From Gautieria morchelliformis (Eukaryota; Basidiomycota; Agaricomycetes; Gomphales; Gomphaceae): DNA of 64,000 nucleotides. Below the pieces are notes generated by a model, which saw nothing but the letters and a program-made list of their open reading frames with translations, was not told where the DNA came from and ran no database searches. The position numbers and the translations under genes were made by a program. Where the stretch lies: contig WHVA01000201.1 of the NCBI GenBank assembly GCA_015179125.1, positions 62,001 to 126,000 on the forward strand, given 5' to 3'. Shown piece by piece: positions 12,881 to 23,900 of this stretch. Every line of letters begins with the position of its first letter. Within the stretch, counting starts at the first letter, position 1.

Positions 12881-13144
12881 ATGGCCCCGCATAAGAAGCA
12901 AGCCAAACGCCTCCCTGCTAAAGCTAGAACAGCCACAGTTAGTTCTAAATTCACAGAGAAAGCTAGAGACGTCCCCCCCAAAACGCCAAACGATGATGCC
13001 ACAAAAGAACTAATGCTACTGAAAGAAGAGATTCGACTTCTGCGATTACTTGTAATGTCCGTTGTAACCACTGCCGTGAGCGTAAAGATACGTCCATACA
13101 TACTAATCGGCGACGCGCTCCGTATACAAGCTCACATGATTTAG
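12881..13144 (+). CDS. Small divergent ORF of the CACTA element, 87 aa, unknown
   Basis: This ORF reads away from the Tnp2 start (140 bp apart) and so shares a bidirectional promoter region with it. The N-terminus is strongly basic (MAPHKKQAKRLPAKARTATV). A short heptad-like acidic/leucine segment follows (ELMLLKEEIRLLRLL), possibly a small coiled coil, then a hydrophobic tail. Plant CACTA elements encode a second, DNA-binding protein (TnpA) beside the transposase. The position and basic-plus-coiled-coil layout fit an analogous accessory protein, but I see no recognisable family. An intron near 13,060 could change the C-terminus. A chance ORF is possible. Confidence 0.45.
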   Translation: MAPHKKQAKRLPAKARTATVSSKFTEKARDVPPKTPNDDATKELMLLKEEIRLLRLLVMSVVTTAVSVKIRPYILIGDALRIQAHMI

Positions 13145-13325
13145 CTACCTAGCTAATAATTACATTACTAACAATTACACTACATCACCAGAACAGTCAG
13201 CTAATGGTAAGTCTCCACGGTGTGGTGCCCACCCTCGAACGAGCCAAGCAATATTACAGTAATGCCTTCCGCGCTGTGCACCTATTGCTAACCTATACCA
13301 TGTCACACTATGTGTTTGCAATGGT

Positions 13326-13406
13326 TCCTGTGGTGCAGTGGTTTACGCGCTTAGGTGGGTGACTAATGTTGCAACAACACCCGCGTTCGAATCGTGCTCA
13401 AGCCAT
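13326..13406 (+). other. tRNA-like segment (degenerate; Pol III A and B boxes)
   Basis: TGGTGCAGTGG at 13,331-13,341 fits an A box and GTTCGAATC at 13,385-13,393 fits a B box, spaced as in a tRNA gene. The flanks do not form a good 7-bp acceptor stem and the T-stem has mismatches, so a functional tRNA is unlikely. A tRNA-derived SINE head or tRNA pseudogene trapped in the CACTA element is the best reading. Confidence 0.4.
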
Positions 13407-13972
13407 GTATTGTACCATTTTCCTGTGCGCTCATATATCTATCTCCTCTAATCTAATTAAACTGACTACAAAAGGGATAAACCTCTAAGTTAGTCATCTC
13501 ATACTTAATGTAAGAACCCTAGCAAACAAATAAAACTGCAAGTTACTTCTCTCCATAACGTTTAGCGTGTATGATTCATTACCTAGTTACTGTGATATGA
13601 GTTGGTCTGCAAGATTCACAGGATTATAAATTGTGCTTTTTTCCTACCCGTCCTTAGTCCCTTCATTTGGAATGGTTAATCCTTGTGCCAATTTAGTGGA
13701 ATTCATATTGAACTTTGAGTGGAATATGAACATATATTTCAGTGGATAACCCTTTATATATAACTAGGAACCTCTATGTCCCAGATATGGGAGAATCCAC
13801 CGGCATGCCGGTGGAGAAACAATTGACAACATGTTGGGATGCTCCTCTTGATATGTATATGGATATAAAATCCACGAAAAAAACGGCTTTGCTGTGAGTG
13901 GATAGTCCATGTACTGTGAGTGGTTAGGGGACATGGACCCCTGAGCGCCCGGTGGACTTACCATGAGGGATT

Positions 13973-14040
13973 TTTGGTGGATGGTCCACCATCGGACCGG
14001 TGGAGTGTCCGTCAACCGATGGTGGACCATCCACCAAAAA
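13973..14040. repeat. Perfect 24-bp hairpin in CACTA right subterminal region
   Basis: The arm at 13,973-13,996 (TTTTGGTGGATGGTCCACCA...) is an exact reverse complement of 14,017-14,040, with a 20-bp loop. Each arm contains the GGTGGA/TCCACC words, so the hairpin may be built from inverted transposase-binding sites. Confidence 0.8.
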
Positions 14041-14199
14041 CCGGGTATGGACGTCCCACTGATTTATCAGGGGGTTTGTTCCCGCAGTGAATTGCACGCT
14101 TACTAAGATAATTTAGCATCTGCGTTTCCCGATCCCACCATATCTCACACTCTGAGCCAGCTGGCGCCAGATCTCACCAGAGGCACTTTTCACTGGGGC

Positions 14200-14630
14200 T
14201 CAATCATGTTAGCTCCCCTGAAACATCGGTAACTGGTTGGGTCCATACTCAATAAACAACATTATCCACATACACAGCACACCCCCATCGAATTTCGTAG
14301 ACACCGGATACTGATAATCCCGAGCGTGGATCAGGAACCCACCAAACAAAGACAAACATGCACACTCACTCGGCAGTTATGAGCAACATGACACGGACCC
14401 GGACATAGCCAACAAGCCCTGACGTCGTCATCGCCGTTGCATGGTACGCACATGTCATCCCTCTACTCCCTCATCTTTCACGGCATCACCACGCGTTTTA
14501 CCCGTCCACTCCAAAACCCAGTTCACCTCCCCTCACATGACACTAACGGCCTCCCCTCCCAGGCTTATCAACCACTGTCCTCTCCAGCGCACGGATATGA
14601 ACTTCTGATGTTTCCAGCGTGTCTGCCAGT
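14200..14630 (-). repeat. Fragment of dispersed repeat U
   Basis: This is similar to the 5' segment at 53,060-53,160 and 27,330-27,440 (CGGTAAC...AACATTATCCA words). Further right it resembles the reverse complement of 42,830-43,060 and 57,600-57,860 (for example TTGCATGGTACGCACATGTC). No coding content is recognised. Confidence 0.6.
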
Positions 14631-14639
14631 GGTGGTGTG

Positions 14640-16230
14640 TGTGTGTATGTGCCGGGAGAAAAGGCCGCAAGAGGAACGAGCGGAGTGTATGGTATTTCCC
14701 TTTGCATATAAACAGCCCATCCATCCTGCATGATGCGTTTATGGCCTTCTGCCCCACGTCTCGCCATCCACCATCTGCTAGCATGACCCAGACCCAGACA
14801 CAAACACGGACCCTGGAGAGTCGGATGGTAGGTCCCGTTGCCCAGTCCCTCATGTCGCTTACCGAGCACCACTCGCTGCTCCCTAGACTCCACCCTCCTC
14901 CCCCTCACGTCCTGCACGGCCCTCCAACCCCGCAGCGGGCCCGACCCGCACGACCCACAAGCCCACCGCGACCCGGGGGTTTCTCCACGGAGGAAGCGCG
15001 CTGTCCATGCGAGGCATGTGCGCGGGGTGACCTCGAGAATAATCAGCACCTGGAGCGTGAGCGCGGCCGCGGCGCGTGGTTTGGCTTATGTTTTTCGGCG
15101 GCGGCGGCGGAGAAGGGGGCTCACGCGCACTCAAAGGCGGGCGCACGTGCGATGATACCGACCCCCCCAGACGGCGGGAGTACTTCAAGGCGGCCCCTGC
15201 GCGGCAGTTCAGACACGACGCTGACCCCCAGTTTCATGTCGGCGGGGAGCGCGTGCGCGCGATTGGCGTGGCGGGGTCCGGGGACGAGCCTCCGCGAAGC
15301 TGCGCAGGGGGCTGGGGCTGGGGCTGAGGAGCGCGACCGACGTCGATGTGTCTTGGCGACGCTGTCTCTCTCGGCTGGGGCCCGCGTACGCGACGCACGT
15401 GAGCACGTACGCGTGTCGTCCCGCACATCCCCGCACCCCGCACACACACGCCGCCGCCGCCCACAACAACTACAGCCGCATCCGCAGCGCCACACACACC
15501 CCGCAAGCCCCCTCACCTGGACCCACCGCCGCCGCCGCCGCCACCGTACCTTTACTCGCACCCTTACCATACCGGCCCCTCTCCCAGAGCCCCCCAAACC
15601 CCGCCGCCGCCTCGCGGGCAAATACGCGAAGCGCGCCTTCGTGCACCCGCCACCACGTCACTGGGGAACGGGAACGGGAAAGGACCCGCACCCAACGCGT
15701 ACACACCCCGCAAGCCCCCTCACCTGGACCCACCGCCGCCGCCGCCGCCACCGTACCTTTACTCGCACCCTTACCATACCGGCCCCTCTCCCAGAGCCCC
15801 CCAAACCCCGCCGCCGCCTCGCGGGCAAATACGCGAAGCGCGCCTTCGTGCACCCGCCACCACGTCACTGGGGAACGGGAACGGGAAAGGACCCGCACCC
15901 AACGCGTACCCCGCCTACATGCTCCCCTCTCCCCCCGCCGGCCCCGCCGCACGCGCACGCCTACCTGGGCTCGCCGGACTCCCCGCGCCCGCATGCACAC
16001 CTTGACGCGCCGCAGCACTTGAGCGCTAACGCAAACGCAAGCCCCACCACGCTCGCCTGCGCCGGCGGGCTGTTACGGTCGCGGGTCCTGGCGTGGGGCC
16101 TGGTGTGGGTCCTGGGGCTGGTGCAGGGGTGCCGAGTTTGGTGCCTGTGCAGTGACATTAGGCGTATATACTAAGGCTTGGGAGACGTGGGATGTGTGGG
16201 TATATGCGTATGAGGTACGGCTGTTAATAC
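14640..16230 (+). repeat. GC-rich dispersed repeat, copy 1, with tandem duplication
   Basis: Very GC-rich sequence with long but overlapping open frames on several strands, which composition alone explains. About 15,240-16,230 is similar to the reverse complement of 20,195-20,945, including the AAGGCTTGGGAGACGTGGGA-like end and the GTATGAGGTA words. It looks like the GC-rich subterminal part of a DNA transposon, but no transposase is recognised. The first part (14,640-15,240) has no match in the window. Confidence 0.6.
15494..15907 (+). repeat. Perfect 207-bp tandem duplication
   Basis: Bases 15,494-15,700 and 15,701-15,907 appear identical by eye, beginning ACACACCCCGCAAGCCCCCT. The period is divisible by three, which keeps any frame open and partly explains the long spurious open frames here. 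The inverted copy of the repeat near 20.5 kb has only one unit. Confidence 0.9.
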
Positions 16231-16364
16231 CTTATGTGATGTTGCCGCGTTTCGGCAGGACCGCCGAAGCGGGATGGGTACTTACTTGCTAGCCACCACA
16301 AACCTCAATGTATTTGCCCTTCGAGGTCTGGAGCCATGTTTTCTGTCAGTTACCCAATAACTCT

Positions 16365-17546
16365 CAAACACAACTTATGCGCGTTTGCCAATTCTGGCGG
16401 ACATAGCCAAAGCCATACCGCAGCTCTGGACACACCTCCACACTGGCCATCCACACCAATTTGCTGATCCTACCGGTCTCTGGAAATGGCTCGGAAAATC
16501 GGGCGAGTGTCCACTCGATGTGGTCCTCAAGGTTCCACTCGGAGTCACCGATTTGCGGCCGACGCTGGTAGTGTTGCATGGCCATGTCAGACGATTCCGC
16601 GTCCTTAACATTGACGCACCCACGTCTGGTATCGCGGACACAATCCTCTCATCTATTTCACTCTGAAATCGCAATACCACACCACTTCTAGAGGAGTTGT
16701 GCATTATTACAATTGACGAGAAGTCAGACAGGCACGCAGATGAGGACCGGGACTATTTTGCATACGCATTTTATCCTTCCCCACGGCTTCGGAGACCAAC
16801 TATTTCTCCACCGAGGATGCCTGCTCCATCATCTACCTTGATTTCCACCGTCTCCGCCCTCATGATCGTGTCTGGGCCTGACGACCAAGGTACGCCTATC
16901 GAGTGGGTGCTGAACATAATTGCGGCTATTCCTCACCTTAAATACCTCAACTACTCCGGGTACCATTTCTTCTCGTTCCAAACCAGCCACAGCCTCGACT
17001 ATCCTCACGTCGAGTTACTTCCTCATCTTGAGGCAGTAGATGTCACAGTTCCTGGCTGTGGCCTCGACATCTTGCGGTGTTTGGAAGTACCCACCCTGCG
17101 ATCCGTACGTCTCTATGGGTCAAGGGGGGATGGCTATGCAGAAGATTGGAATGACGAAGGCGTTACTAATGTGTCTGTATCACTCAAGTGCTTGCCTCAG
17201 CGAGCACCGGGAATTCAGAAGCTCGACCTCCATCGCATTGAAGAGCTGCAAGCCGACACATCCGAGTGGCTTTCAGCCAGACTGATTTGCTCATCTCGAA
17301 GAACTTCGCATCGAAGGCTCAACCATGACAGACAAAGCGTTTACCCAATCAAGTTCGCTTGGTCCGTGCCTACACCGGCTCGAGCTCATAGACTGTGAAG
17401 ATATCTTAATCACTTATATCAAGGCCAGGCAGCTGTCAGGGCATGCGGGGGACTTCCATTTATTTGTGAGTGGGTGTCCAAGGGTGGAAGACAAGCACCT
17501 GGCCGACGTGTCCCGGTTCGTAATTGTTGAGGGGGTTGACGATTAG
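16365..17546 (+). pseudogene. F-box / leucine-rich-repeat type protein, broken
   Basis: Agaricomycete F-box proteins of this type carry the line VCxxWRDIA...PxLWTxLH, then irregular LRR-like strands, and end in a GCPRV...F..VEG block. Here VCQFW and RDIAKAIPQLWTHLHTGHP are seen at 16,365-16,440, separated by a one-base shift. WKWLGKSGECPLDVVL follows, then an in-frame TGA at 16,664-16,666, then NTTPLLEELCIITIDEK (same frame) and HLKYLNYSGYHFFSF. After another shift near 17,285 come HLEELRIEGSTM...LHRLELIDCEDI and VSGCPRVEDKHLADVS...VEGVDD-stop. The F-box itself should lie just upstream of 16,365 but is not readable. Three lesions make this a pseudogene; it is unrelated in detail to the F-box gene at 4.4 kb. 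Confidence 0.75.
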
Positions 17547-17807
17547 CGCGTCTGCCTGAGTCCAGCCCAAGCCAATTTGTCTACCTAGGCCCCGGGTAGC
17601 TGGTACTATCGTGAGCAGAATGAAATTTATTGCCTGCAATGGCAGAACTGGCAGAAAAAGGCCTCTCTGATGAGTGTGGCAGAATACGGCAGAAAAGGTT
17701 TAGTGGCGTATCGTATATCTACACTAAATCCATGGGACAAAGACGGATGGTACAGCAGACGGACGACCCGCGTGACTGACGTCAGGCTCAGTAGACATCA
17801 GCCGCGC

Positions 17808-18071
17808 TCAGTGCTGCCTCTGAATCCCACTCAGAGGCTGTCCCGTCCCGATGTTGGTGCGTATGAACATCCTCTTCGTGCGTCCGCGGTGCTTGGCCTT
17901 GATCAGCACCTTGTCGTGCTTCAAGATCATATACCTGCGCTGCAGTAATCTCACTTCCTTCCAGTTCAGAATCAATGACTGACCATTCTGTCTCTTGTCA
18001 TCAGACCTGACCTCAATGTGGTCCATCACTGCCAGAAGAGATTCCAGCGAGGCGAGGAAGGCGGTGGCCAT
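17808..18071 (-). CDS. Unrecognised ORF, 87 aa
   Basis: The frame has a natural-looking, charged composition (FLASLESLLAVMDHIEVRSDD; LILNWKEVRLLQRR; KVLIKAKHRGRTKRM), unlike the low-complexity shadow frames around it, and could be one exon of a small alpha-helical protein. It begins with ATG at 18,071. No family is recognised and no neighbouring exon is clear. It may be a remnant of a retroelement gag-like gene; that is a guess. Confidence 0.3.
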   Translation of the reverse strand: MATAFLASLESLLAVMDHIEVRSDDKRQNGQSLILNWKEVRLLQRRYMILKHDKVLIKAKHRGRTKRMFIRTNIGTGQPLSGIQRQH

Positions 18072-19039
18072 GATAGTCTAGGGGTGTGCATCGGTATCGT
18101 CGATATAGATTTGGTTCGACTTTTACCGTGATTCAGGCAGCTCTGAGCAGCGTTTTGATGGGTGGGGTGTGTCGGTAATATTTTGATGAGCGAGCGAGTT
18201 TCTCTTCTCAGGCTGCAAGTCGCGACCTAAATTTTCATCGAGGTCGGCATGTCCATCTCGTTCAGCTGTCCCTCGGCTTCCAACATCCCCAAAGCCCTTC
18301 AGAATGCGAGGGAGAATATGACATCGAATATTATGTACACCGCCGTTCGAGTTTCGACTTGCTGAAAGGTGGCCGATGATCCCTTTTCGATAGGCTTAAT
18401 GCGGGGTAGAAATGTCCGCTCGGGGCGTAGTTTCAAATATGTAAGTAAACCCTAGGGGTCGATAACTTGAACTCCTTGTCCTAACCTTGGTAAGACCTGT
18501 ATCAGCAGTGTTTGGCCTGGGTGGAGCCAGGCATCACGTTCAAATGAGTCAAACTGAGGGAGACCTCGACGCACGCGATCACCATAGACACTGATAACCC
18601 AGTCACACGGTTAGAGTACCACATATATATACTCCATGCGAACACTGTACAGTCTGGATGCGCACGAGCATACGGGAATATGCCAAAATCTCCTACTAGA
18701 GGGTCGCCGCGTGTCTGGTTGTCTGTCTTCAAGACAACCACGCGCCGACTCGGAGCACCGTACAATCTCGATGCACATCAGTATCCGCAGACGTCGTGCC
18801 GAACTCCCTATGCCCGCCGTGTGTCCGTGTCCGCCGTTCGGGTCTATCTTCAATCTTCGAGTCGTGATACGGCCACACTTGACGCCATCGTCACGCGACC
18901 GCTGCCTGTCGCTGTACTTCCGGTGGTAGCCCCTCACTCGACTCGTGACTCGGAGGCGCGATGCACGATGCACGATGCACCCGCGGTGCCGATCCTGGTC
19001 TGACGGCAGAGCACGCGGAGCGCTGGCGTGCGTCCACCG
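18072..19039. other. No gene recognised
   Basis: No domain is readable on either strand. The repeated word GCACGATGCACGATGCACC near 18,958-18,980 is a short direct repeat. The right end runs into the terminal fragment of a DNA element. Confidence 0.4.
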
Positions 19040-19430
19040 GGGGACTTGTGTATTAGTGGACAATGTATAATAAAGTCAGAAATACATGTACCTGTCTAGT
19101 ATCCCGGGTTCCCATTACTTCAATAGTATCACTGGCCGAACAAAAGGTTCGTGAACGGCGGGGTGAGGGGAGGGCACGCATGGACTCACGCAGACCTTTC
19201 TAGGAGCGCGGACGCCGAGAGGAAGTGGGTGAGCGAGGAGGAGGCTCGTGCTTGTCAAGGTTGGGGAAGGTGGAGGGGTACTAAAGGCATAGTAGAAACC
19301 AGTAGGTTTACCTAGTGGGGGCAACGCGCCACAGGCCCATCTGTGGAGCTACGTTAAACCTAGAGTCAGCTACGTAGTTGACGTGACCTACTAGTGGCCG
19401 GTGATGTGCCCGCTCCCGTTCCAACATTTG
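19040..19430 (+). repeat. Right-end fragment of the same element family as 30,556-34,870
   Basis: The segment starting GTATTAGTGGACAATGTATA matches 33,910-33,970. GTGGGTGAGCGAGGAGGA matches about 34,118-34,136. 19,290-19,420 (GTCAGCTACGTAG...CTACTAGT) matches 34,705-34,815. The internal region is shorter than in the large copy, so this is a deleted or truncated relative. The DUF6532 gene is absent here. Confidence 0.65.
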
Positions 19431-20194
19431 CCTTGGGATGGTTTGTCGCGTGACGCGCGTCGTTGCAGCCCGGGATCCGGAACCAGACGCATCACGAATG
19501 CTAGTTCCCGCGCATCATCACTGGCAGTGCGCATGATGCATGATGCATGATTGCATCACGGTTCCAATTACAGTACGTCTGTAACAAAAACAGAAGACAC
19601 AGCGCGCTGTGTCCTCCTATTACATAAATAAATCAGGCTCCGTTGTAGAGTCTGGCGCCCTGATCCGAGTGGGGAACTCGAATGGCAAGGGTCAGGAACT
19701 AGCGCTGGGAGATCGTTCCGAATCGAGATGTGGCGGTGGCGGTATGATCGGACAAGAACAAACTCAGTACTTTGCGCGGCGTGTGGCAAACAACCGGTGC
19801 GGTAAACTGAGCTACAGACTCTGACTCAGAACTACGGCTATAATTATTCATCTGAATTAGTAGGACACAAGTTCCAACTTGAATTGAGCAAAAGCGAAAG
19901 ACAATTTCAAAGGATTGTAATGGTCAACATTAACATTACTTGTTACCCTTTGTCTTTCGATAATGTCTCAGCGGGCTTCGCTAACACAGAACTGTTGTCT
20001 TGATCTCGCACATAACGTTAGCAGATATTAACTGATGTCTCGCACCTAGCGTATTTAGTATTTCACGATACACGATACAGTCTCCTGACATCCCGGCGGC
20101 ACTTGCCTCCTCTGCCCACCTGAAACGAATGACGACAACCCCCGGGACGGTGCACGTATCCAGCATCACATAATGTTCCCTATGCTTTCAAGTT
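19431..20194. other. No gene recognised
   Basis: Spacer with a run of GCATGATGCATGATGCATGA words near 19,530-19,555. No coding or RNA motif seen. Confidence 0.4.
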
Positions 20195-20945
20195 GCTCTG
20201 CCTCATACCTCATACCTCACTCATACCTCATACCCATACACCCACGCATCCCACGCCTCCCAGGACTTAGTAAATGCGCCAAAAGCCACCGCACAGGCGC
20301 CAAAATTGGCACCCCCGCACCAGACCCAGGACCCACGCCAGGACTCATGACCGTAACAGCCCGCGATGCAGGCGAGCGTGGTATGGCGTTTGCGTTAGCG
20401 TTAGCTCTCACGTGCTGCGGCGGGTCACGGTGTGCATGCGGGCGCGGAGGGTGCGGCAAGCTCAGGTAGGCGTGCGCGTGCGATGGGGGCGGGGGTAGGA
20501 GATGTGCGTGGGGCACGCGGTGGGTGCGGTCTTTTCCCGTTCCCGTTTCCGAGTGGCTTGGTGGGCGGGTGCACGAAGACGCGGCTCGTGCATTTTCCGA
20601 CGTGGCGGCGGCGGGGTTTGGGGGCTCTGGGAGGGGGGCCGGTATGGGTAAGGGTGCGGGTAAGGGTGCGGTGGCGGCGCAGGTGGTGAGCGCGGGTAAT
20701 GGGGATTGCGGGGGGGGGTGTGGCGTTGCGGGTGAGGCTGTAGTTGTTGTGGGGGGCGGCGGCGTGTGGGTGCAGGGGTGCAGGGATGAGCGGGACGACA
20801 TGCGCACGTGCTCACGTGCGTCGCGTACGCGGCCACCAGGCGAGACATAACGCATCGCCAAGACACATCAAGGGTGGTCGCGCTCTACAGCCCCAGCCCC
20901 ATCCTCCTGCGCCGCCCCCGCCGAGCTAATCGCGCGCACGGGCTC
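20195..20945 (-). repeat. GC-rich dispersed repeat, copy 2 (inverted)
   Basis: Reverse complement of the repeat at 15,240-16,230. The outer end has short tandem TACCTCATACC words at 20,205-20,245; such subterminal words are common at ends of hAT-like elements, but no transposase is present. The inner end stops abruptly at about 20,945 against Copia coding sequence. Confidence 0.65.
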
Positions 20946-23900
20946 CCGACAACGACTTCGCATTTGTATCTAAGGAGGTAGCATACAGTGCTATATCCGC
21001 ATCCGACTGGTTAGCCGATTCAGCGGCAACAACACACATAGCTAGAAGCCAAAATGACTTCGCTAGCTATGCCGAGGAACCATCTGAAATCGAAGGAATT
21101 TCACCCGGTGCGGTACTACATACACAAGGCCGAGGCACTATATACATGGAATTCAAGATCGGCGCCAAGACGAACACGATTGAACTACGTGATGTCAAGC
21201 ACGCACCAGATGCGCCGAACAACCTTATCAGTGTAGGGCGGCTAACTGATAAGGGTAACACGGCCACATTTTCAGGCACCGGCGTCGAATTCAAATCACG
21301 CGCCGGAGTTACCTTCGCACAGGGACAGAAGCGCGGGCGGCTATTCTGTATGAAGGCACGGGTCACTCGATCAGTCGAGGCACGGGACTTTGCCGCAGCG
21401 GCAAAGGGACGGTCATGGGACAAATGGCACAGGATACTCGGGCACGTCAACATAAATTCTATAAAGATGTTGAAATCTAACAATCTAGTCACCGGACTTG
21501 AGATCGACGAGTCAAATGAGCCGAGCCAGTGCAAGGCATGCATACAAGGCAAGCGGCATGTGGAGCCGTTCCCCAAAAGAGCCGAGGACACTGTAGAACA
21601 GGTCGGTGACCTGACAGTATCCGATGTATGGGGACCTGCCCAGACCGAGGGACCATCGCGTGAGAAATACTTTTATTCTTTCACGGACATCAAATCGAGG
21701 TACACCGTAATCTATTTTGGGAGCACCAAAGATGAAGCGCTCAAACACTTCGAGACGTACAAGGCATTCCTCGAGACCCAAACAGGTCAGAAACTGAAGA
21801 GGTTTCGCTCAGATAATGGAGGGGAATATGTCAATGAAAATTTCAAGGAATTTTGTGCAAAATATGGCATTATCATGGAGACCACAGCTCCATACTCCCC
21901 AGCCCAGAATGGAATCGCCGAACGACTCAACCGGACCTTACTCGAGCACGCACGGGCAATGATCTTTGCCAAGAACCTGCCAAAAATACTCTGGCCCGAG
22001 GCCGTGGCTTACGCGTGTTATATCAAAAATCGATCACCCACGCGAGCGCTTGGAGATGACGCAACACCGTTCCAAGCACTATTCGGCAAGAAGCCGAACA
22101 TAGCACGTCTAGAGGAATTCGGAACAAATTGTTGGGTTATGGTGCCGGATCAACGTCGAGCCAAACTTGATCCAAAAGCAGAAGAACATATATTCGTCGG
22201 AGTAGCTGAACATGCAAAGGCCTGGAGGTACTACAATAAAGCCTCAAAGCACGTTCAAGTATCTAGGAACATTACATTTGACGAAAATGACAACCGACTC
22301 TACCCTATCCCAGATAACGACGATGACGACACGGCACCGCTCGAGGGGGAGCACTCACCACGCGAGCATGTGCCGGACCCGATCACATCTACCCCACAGA
22401 CGTCATCACCCCAGACAACACCCGTTCCTGATCCACCTGAACAAGCGCCAGCTCCACAGATTCGACGGAGCGCGCGTATCACTCAAAGACCGGATTACCG
22501 GAAACTGAATAATTCAGGACGCACCGAGCAGGTTTACATAACGAGAGAAATCGTCACTGAACCTGAGAATTACAGAGCGGCGGTATCACGTGATGATGCG
22601 CCGATCTGGGAGAAAGCGATGGAAATTGAGATGGACCAACACAAGACGTTAGGAACATGGGAGCTAACAGAACTACCACCCGGACGAGTAGCTATCGGTT
22701 GCCGATGGGTATACGCTGTCAAAACGCAACCGGATGGACAATTCGATAAGGCTAAAGCAAGGGTTGTGGCTCAAGGATTCACACAGAGGCCAGGGATGGA
22801 TTACTACGAGATAACCTCACCCGTGGTCAAATTCGATTCACTACGTGTTCTATTAGCGATCGCAAACACACTCGATTGGGAAATCGAAATGATGGATTTC
22901 AAAGGCGCCTACCTCAATTCAACCATAGATGAGGAGATCTACATGCGCCAGCCCGACGGTTTTGATGATGGATCTGGACGCGTTCTAAGAATATACAGAG
23001 CGCTCTACGGACTCAAACAATCGGGACGAGCTTGGCATCAGCGCTTACGCAAATTACTACTCGATCTCGGCTTCCATCAAAGTACAGCCGATGAATGCGT
23101 CTACATCAGACAAGATAAGGATTCAATCGAAGTCATATCGGTATATGTGGACGACTTTGGACTATTTGCTGACTCCAAAGGAGGGATGATTAAGCTCAAG
23201 GGGGAGCTTCATGGGAAATTCCCTTTAACAGATTTAGGAGAAATGAAGAAAATCTTGGGAATTAGAGTTGAGAGGAATAGGGATGAGGGAACACTGATCA
23301 TGTCACAAGGGCATTACATCGACATCATACTCGATCGATTCAACATGACAACAGCACATTCCGTATCTACACCTCTGCATAAAATGATCAAACTCACGAC
23401 ACCCATGGACTCAACAGGTCCAACTGCCGAAGTACCCTATGCCAAAGCGATCGGATCACTAATGTACGCAGCACTCAGCACGCGACCTGATTTGGCTTTT
23501 ACCGTACAACACTTGAGCCAATTCACTACTACTTATGGAACCGAGCACTGGACGGCAATCAAGCACGCGCTCAGGTACCTTAAAGGGTCACGTGACGACG
23601 GCATAATCTTCCGACGAGACGCTGGTCTCGACCTCGAAATATTTGTCGACTTGGATTATGCTAATAGAAACGACGCACTATCTATTAGCGGCTATGTAGC
23701 TATACTAGGAGGGGGAGCTATCGCATGGAGCTCGAAGAAGCAGCGAACGATCGCGCTATCTACCACGGAGGCCGAATACATGGCACTTACCGAGGGCGCT
23801 AAGCAATTAATCTGGCTGAGGCGTTTTATCGAGGAACTTGGAATCGATCAAACCCAGCCCACGTCACTTCGATCAGACAATCTAGGCGCCATTACACTAT

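Larger units (their letters stand above)
9104..14089 (-). mobile_element. Complete CACTA (EnSpm-type) DNA transposon, 4,986 bp
   Basis: The left end is CACTGCGGGAAAAGACTCC, and the right end read from the other strand is CACTGCGGGAACAAACC. The first 11 bases match exactly and begin with CACT, the hallmark of this superfamily. Both ends are flanked by AATT (9,100-9,103 and 14,090-14,093), a plausible target duplication. Because AATT is palindromic, 4 bp is the only length that fits. Both subterminal regions (9,113-9,300 and 13,790-14,040) are crowded with TCCACCGG/CCGGTGGA words in both orientations, as expected for transposase-binding subterminal repeats. Inside lie a Tnp2 transposase gene (minus), a small divergent ORF (plus) and a tRNA-like segment. 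It interrupts another transposon gene at 9,099. Confidence 0.87.

Noticed and set aside
13326-13406. A functional tRNA gene
   Set aside because: A and B boxes are good, but acceptor and T stems do not pair well enough; kept only as a tRNA-like segment.
14639-16174. A 511-codon plus-strand open frame, Pro/Arg/His-rich
   Set aside because: It lies in very GC-rich repeat sequence with open frames on several overlapping phases, and part of its length is a 207-bp perfect duplication. It has no domain and changes frame in the inverted copy.
20217-20866. Long minus-strand frames in the second GC-rich repeat
   Set aside because: Same composition effect; the frames are not conserved with the 15-16 kb copy.
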